NCBI GenBank assembly: GCA_003818205.1 | Contig: RPRQ01000042.1 | Location: forward strand, 1 to 39,116 | Direction: 5' to 3' | Source of the DNA: Bacteroidales bacterium | GTDB taxonomy: Bacteria; Bacteroidota; Bacteroidia; Bacteroidales; Tenuifilaceae | Length of the DNA: 39,116 bases | In this document: positions 37,448 through 39,116 of the stretch, piece by piece | Layout: each line of letters begins with the position of its first letter | How positions within the stretch are numbered: position 1 is the stretch's first letter | The notes under the pieces: model-generated | Told to the model about the DNA's origin: nothing | What the model saw: the letters and a program-made list of their open reading frames with translations, nothing else | The model's database searches: none | Program-made: the position numbers and the translations under genes

Positions 37448-38560
37448 ATGGAAATATCAAGCAATTCAGTTCTTGAAGTTTTAAAGCAGGTTCTTCATCC
37501 CGAGCACGGAAAGGATATTGTGAACCTCGGTATGGTTCAAAAACTTTTAGCAAATGATAATAAGATCGATTTTACGTTAACCTTTACTAAAGTAAACGAC
37601 CCATTTGCAAGCTCCATAAAAAAAGCTTGTACCAGAGCAATTGAAGAAAAATTTGGAAAAGATATTGTTCTTGAAATTAAAATAAAAGCAAATGTTGCCC
37701 CAAAGGTAGAATCTCCCTACAAAGCAAAAGCATCGGTTAGCCGAGTTAAAAACATTATAGCCATTGCCTCCGGAAAAGGAGGCGTTGGAAAATCAACAAT
37801 TTCGGCAAACTTAGCTGTTGCAGTTGCAAGAACGGGTGCCAAGGTTGGGTTAATTGATGCCGATATTTTTGGACCAACCATTCCTAAGATGTTTAACGTG
37901 GAGGGGGTTCAACCCGTCATGATCAAAGAGGATGGAATGGACCTAATTGAACCTGTTAAGAGTTTTGGCGTAAAGGTACTATCCATCGGATTCTTTGTTC
38001 AACCCGATAATGCGCTGATATGGCGAGGGCCAATGGCCACTAGCGCACTAAAGCAGTTAATTCACCAAGGGGCTTGGGGCGATCTCGACTACCTTTTTAT
38101 TGACCTACCACCCGGCACAAGTGATATTCACCTCACCATGGTTCAAGAAATTAAGGTAACCGGTGCTGTTATCGTAAGCACTCCACAGGATGTGGCACTT
38201 TCTGCCGCAATTCGTGGTGTTAGCATGTTTACCTCTGAAAGCATTAAAATACCTATACTTGGCTTTGTCGAAAACATGGCCTGGTTCACCCCCGAGGAGC
38301 TTCCAAATAATAAATATTACATTTTCGGAAAAGACGGCTGTAAAAAACTAGCCGAAAGGATGAAACTCCCATTGCTAGGGCAAATTCCAATAGTTCAGGG
38401 AATCCGTGAAGGAGGCGACAATGGAAATCCTGCCGCATTAGGGGAAGGAATAATGGCAAAAGCGTTCGAACAACTCGCAAAAAATGTAATTTCGCAGGTT
38501 GAAATTCGCAACCAAACATTGCCCCCAACAAATAAAGTTGAAGTAAAGCAAAAAGTATAA
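37448..38560 (+). CDS. mrp: Mrp/ApbC-family Fe-S cluster carrier ATPase
   Basis: 370 aa. N-terminal MIP18/DUF59 domain (about 1-85: 'VLKQVLHPEHGKDIVNLGMV') joined to a MinD/ParA-like ATPase with deviant Walker A 'IASGKGGVGKSTISANLAVA' (about 105-124), 'GLIDADIFGPTIPKMF' and 'DYLFIDLPPGTSDIHL'. The region after 'ENMAWFTPEELPNNKYYIFG' lacks the CxxC seen in many Mrp proteins, as is usual in Bacteroidota. It carries or inserts Fe-S clusters. It lies 18 bases before an Nfu-type scaffold gene, so the pair is a Fe-S maturation operon. Confidence 0.95.
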   Translation: MEISSNSVLEVLKQVLHPEHGKDIVNLGMVQKLLANDNKIDFTLTFTKVNDPFASSIKKACTRAIEEKFGKDIVLEIKIKANVAPKVESPYKAKASVSRVKNIIAIASGKGGVGKSTISANLAVAVARTGAKVGLIDADIFGPTIPKMFNVEGVQPVMIKEDGMDLIEPVKSFGVKVLSIGFFVQPDNALIWRGPMATSALKQLIHQGAWGDLDYLFIDLPPGTSDIHLTMVQEIKVTGAVIVSTPQDVALSAAIRGVSMFTSESIKIPILGFVENMAWFTPEELPNNKYYIFGKDGCKKLAERMKLPLLGQIPIVQGIREGGDNGNPAALGEGIMAKAFEQLAKNVISQVEIRNQTLPPTNKVEVKQKV

Positions 38561-38578
38561 ACTCTTAACATTATAAAG

Positions 38579-38827
38579 ATGGCTACTAAAGAAGAGATTT
38601 TAAGCAAGGTAACTGCATCGATTGAGATAATCCGACCTTATCTTCAAAATGATGGAGGCGATATATCGCTTGTTGAAATAACCGATGATTTAACGGTTAA
38701 AGTTAAGCTACACGGTGCGTGCGGCAGCTGCCCGTACAGCTTAATGACCCTAAAAAACGGTGTTGAACAAACCATACGTCGCGATGTTCCTGAGATTAAA
38801 GAGGTAGTTGCAGTTGATTTGGCTTAG
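38579..38827 (+). CDS. NifU C-terminal-domain (Nfu-type) Fe-S scaffold protein
   Basis: 82 aa, a stand-alone Nfu domain. It contains 'RPYLQNDGGDISLVEITDDL' and the cluster-binding CxxC in 'KLHGACGSCPYSLMTLKNGV' (Cys48, Cys51). Such proteins assemble or transfer 4Fe-4S clusters as a dimer. It follows mrp directly and ends in a strong terminator. Confidence 0.95.
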   Translation: MATKEEILSKVTASIEIIRPYLQNDGGDISLVEITDDLTVKVKLHGACGSCPYSLMTLKNGVEQTIRRDVPEIKEVVAVDLA

Positions 38828-38852
38828 GCTGTTATAACGATTGTATAGTATT

Positions 38853-38878
38853 AAGGATGGTTTACCATCCTTTTTTTA
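38853..38878 (+). terminator. Terminator after the mrp-nfu operon
   Basis: AAGGATGG-TTTA-CCATCCTT hairpin followed by a run of T. Textbook form. Confidence 0.92.
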
Positions 38879-38949
38879 TTTAGAGTCTGCTGATTAAGTC
38901 ACAAATAGTTTTATGAAGCCACTAAAAACAAACCTCAGAGGAGTGAAAA

Positions 38950-39095
38950 TATGATAGAAAATATATCAATATAGTATTTTAGCTCCGTAAGGACGACATT
39001 ACAAAGCAGATAGGACAGAGAATAATGTCATGCCTACGGCATTTCAACTGTTCCCAGCTATATTTTCTACCATAATATCATCCCTACGGGATTAA
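38950..39095. repeat. Palindromic repeat with CTACGG cores at the window end
   Basis: TATGATAGAAAATATA (38951-38966) is inverted against TATATTTTCTACCATAA (39059-39075). Inside, CTCCGTAAGGACGACATT pairs with AATGTCATGCCTACGGCAT, and a third core ATCCCTACGGGAT follows. No gene in 38880-39116. It may continue beyond the window. Confidence 0.5.
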
Positions 39096-39116
39096 AATTA
39101 GAATAACAAGTGCACG

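Overview
The window looks like a chromosomal segment of a Bacteroidota bacterium, probably Bacteroidales-like. The evidence is: promoters of the TTTG/TAnnTTTG type and no Shine-Dalgarno sequences; the gliding lipoprotein GldH; a RicT-GldH-TrmB operon; CarboxypepD_reg plus vWA surface proteins; a sigma/anti-sigma pair typical of the phylum; and many short palindromic intergenic repeats. No tRNA, rRNA, CRISPR array or integrase gene was seen.

Layout. 1-5.2 kb: membrane pyrophosphatase HppA, two exported proteins of unknown role, and a bifunctional-nuclease-family protein. 5.4-8.1 kb: rplU-rpmA and serS, separated by an insertion that carries a four-helix-bundle (23S rRNA intervening-sequence-type) gene between 37-bp perfect inverted repeats. 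8.1-11.9 kb: a vWA surface protein divergent from an ECF sigma factor and its zinc-finger/TPR anti-sigma-like partner. 11.9-17.2 kb: the accessory region. It starts with a decayed ISAs1-family transposase. A one-directional (minus-strand) array follows, with tandem-GNAT protein, three small unknown proteins, ParDE, a secreted repeat protein and HigBA, each group followed by a ~130-bp attC-like imperfect palindrome (five copies). This resembles an integron cassette array without an integrase. 17.4-20.7 kb: a structured ~100-nt element, hisS and hutH.

21-31.2 kb is a solute-uptake neighbourhood: a Cache-PAS-PAS-CBS-CBS-DUF294 sensor, a metallophosphoesterase, a Crp/Fnr regulator divergent from a two-subunit sodium:solute symporter, a membrane-anchored helical protein, an outer-membrane porin-like protein and a SatP-type acetate transporter. 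The symporter small subunit carries an unusual ~170-residue insert. Together these suggest import of acetate or a similar small carboxylate (inference from families and context). 31.3-33.5 kb: an NTF2-like protein, a DDAH-type hydrolase, and a lipid-anchored thioredoxin co-transcribed with a small ferredoxin. 33.5-34.2 kb holds a decayed lipoprotein. 34.2-36.9 kb: ricT-gldH-trmB-ATL, tightly packed. 36.9-37.4 kb: two tandem palindromic elements. 37.4-38.8 kb: Mrp ATPase and an Nfu-type Fe-S protein. The window ends in another palindromic repeat.

The strongest leads are the attC-like cassette array with two toxin-antitoxin modules (one toxin broken by a nonsense codon, and its antitoxin ending inside the recombination-site-like repeat), the free-standing IVS-like element, and the structured element upstream of hisS.
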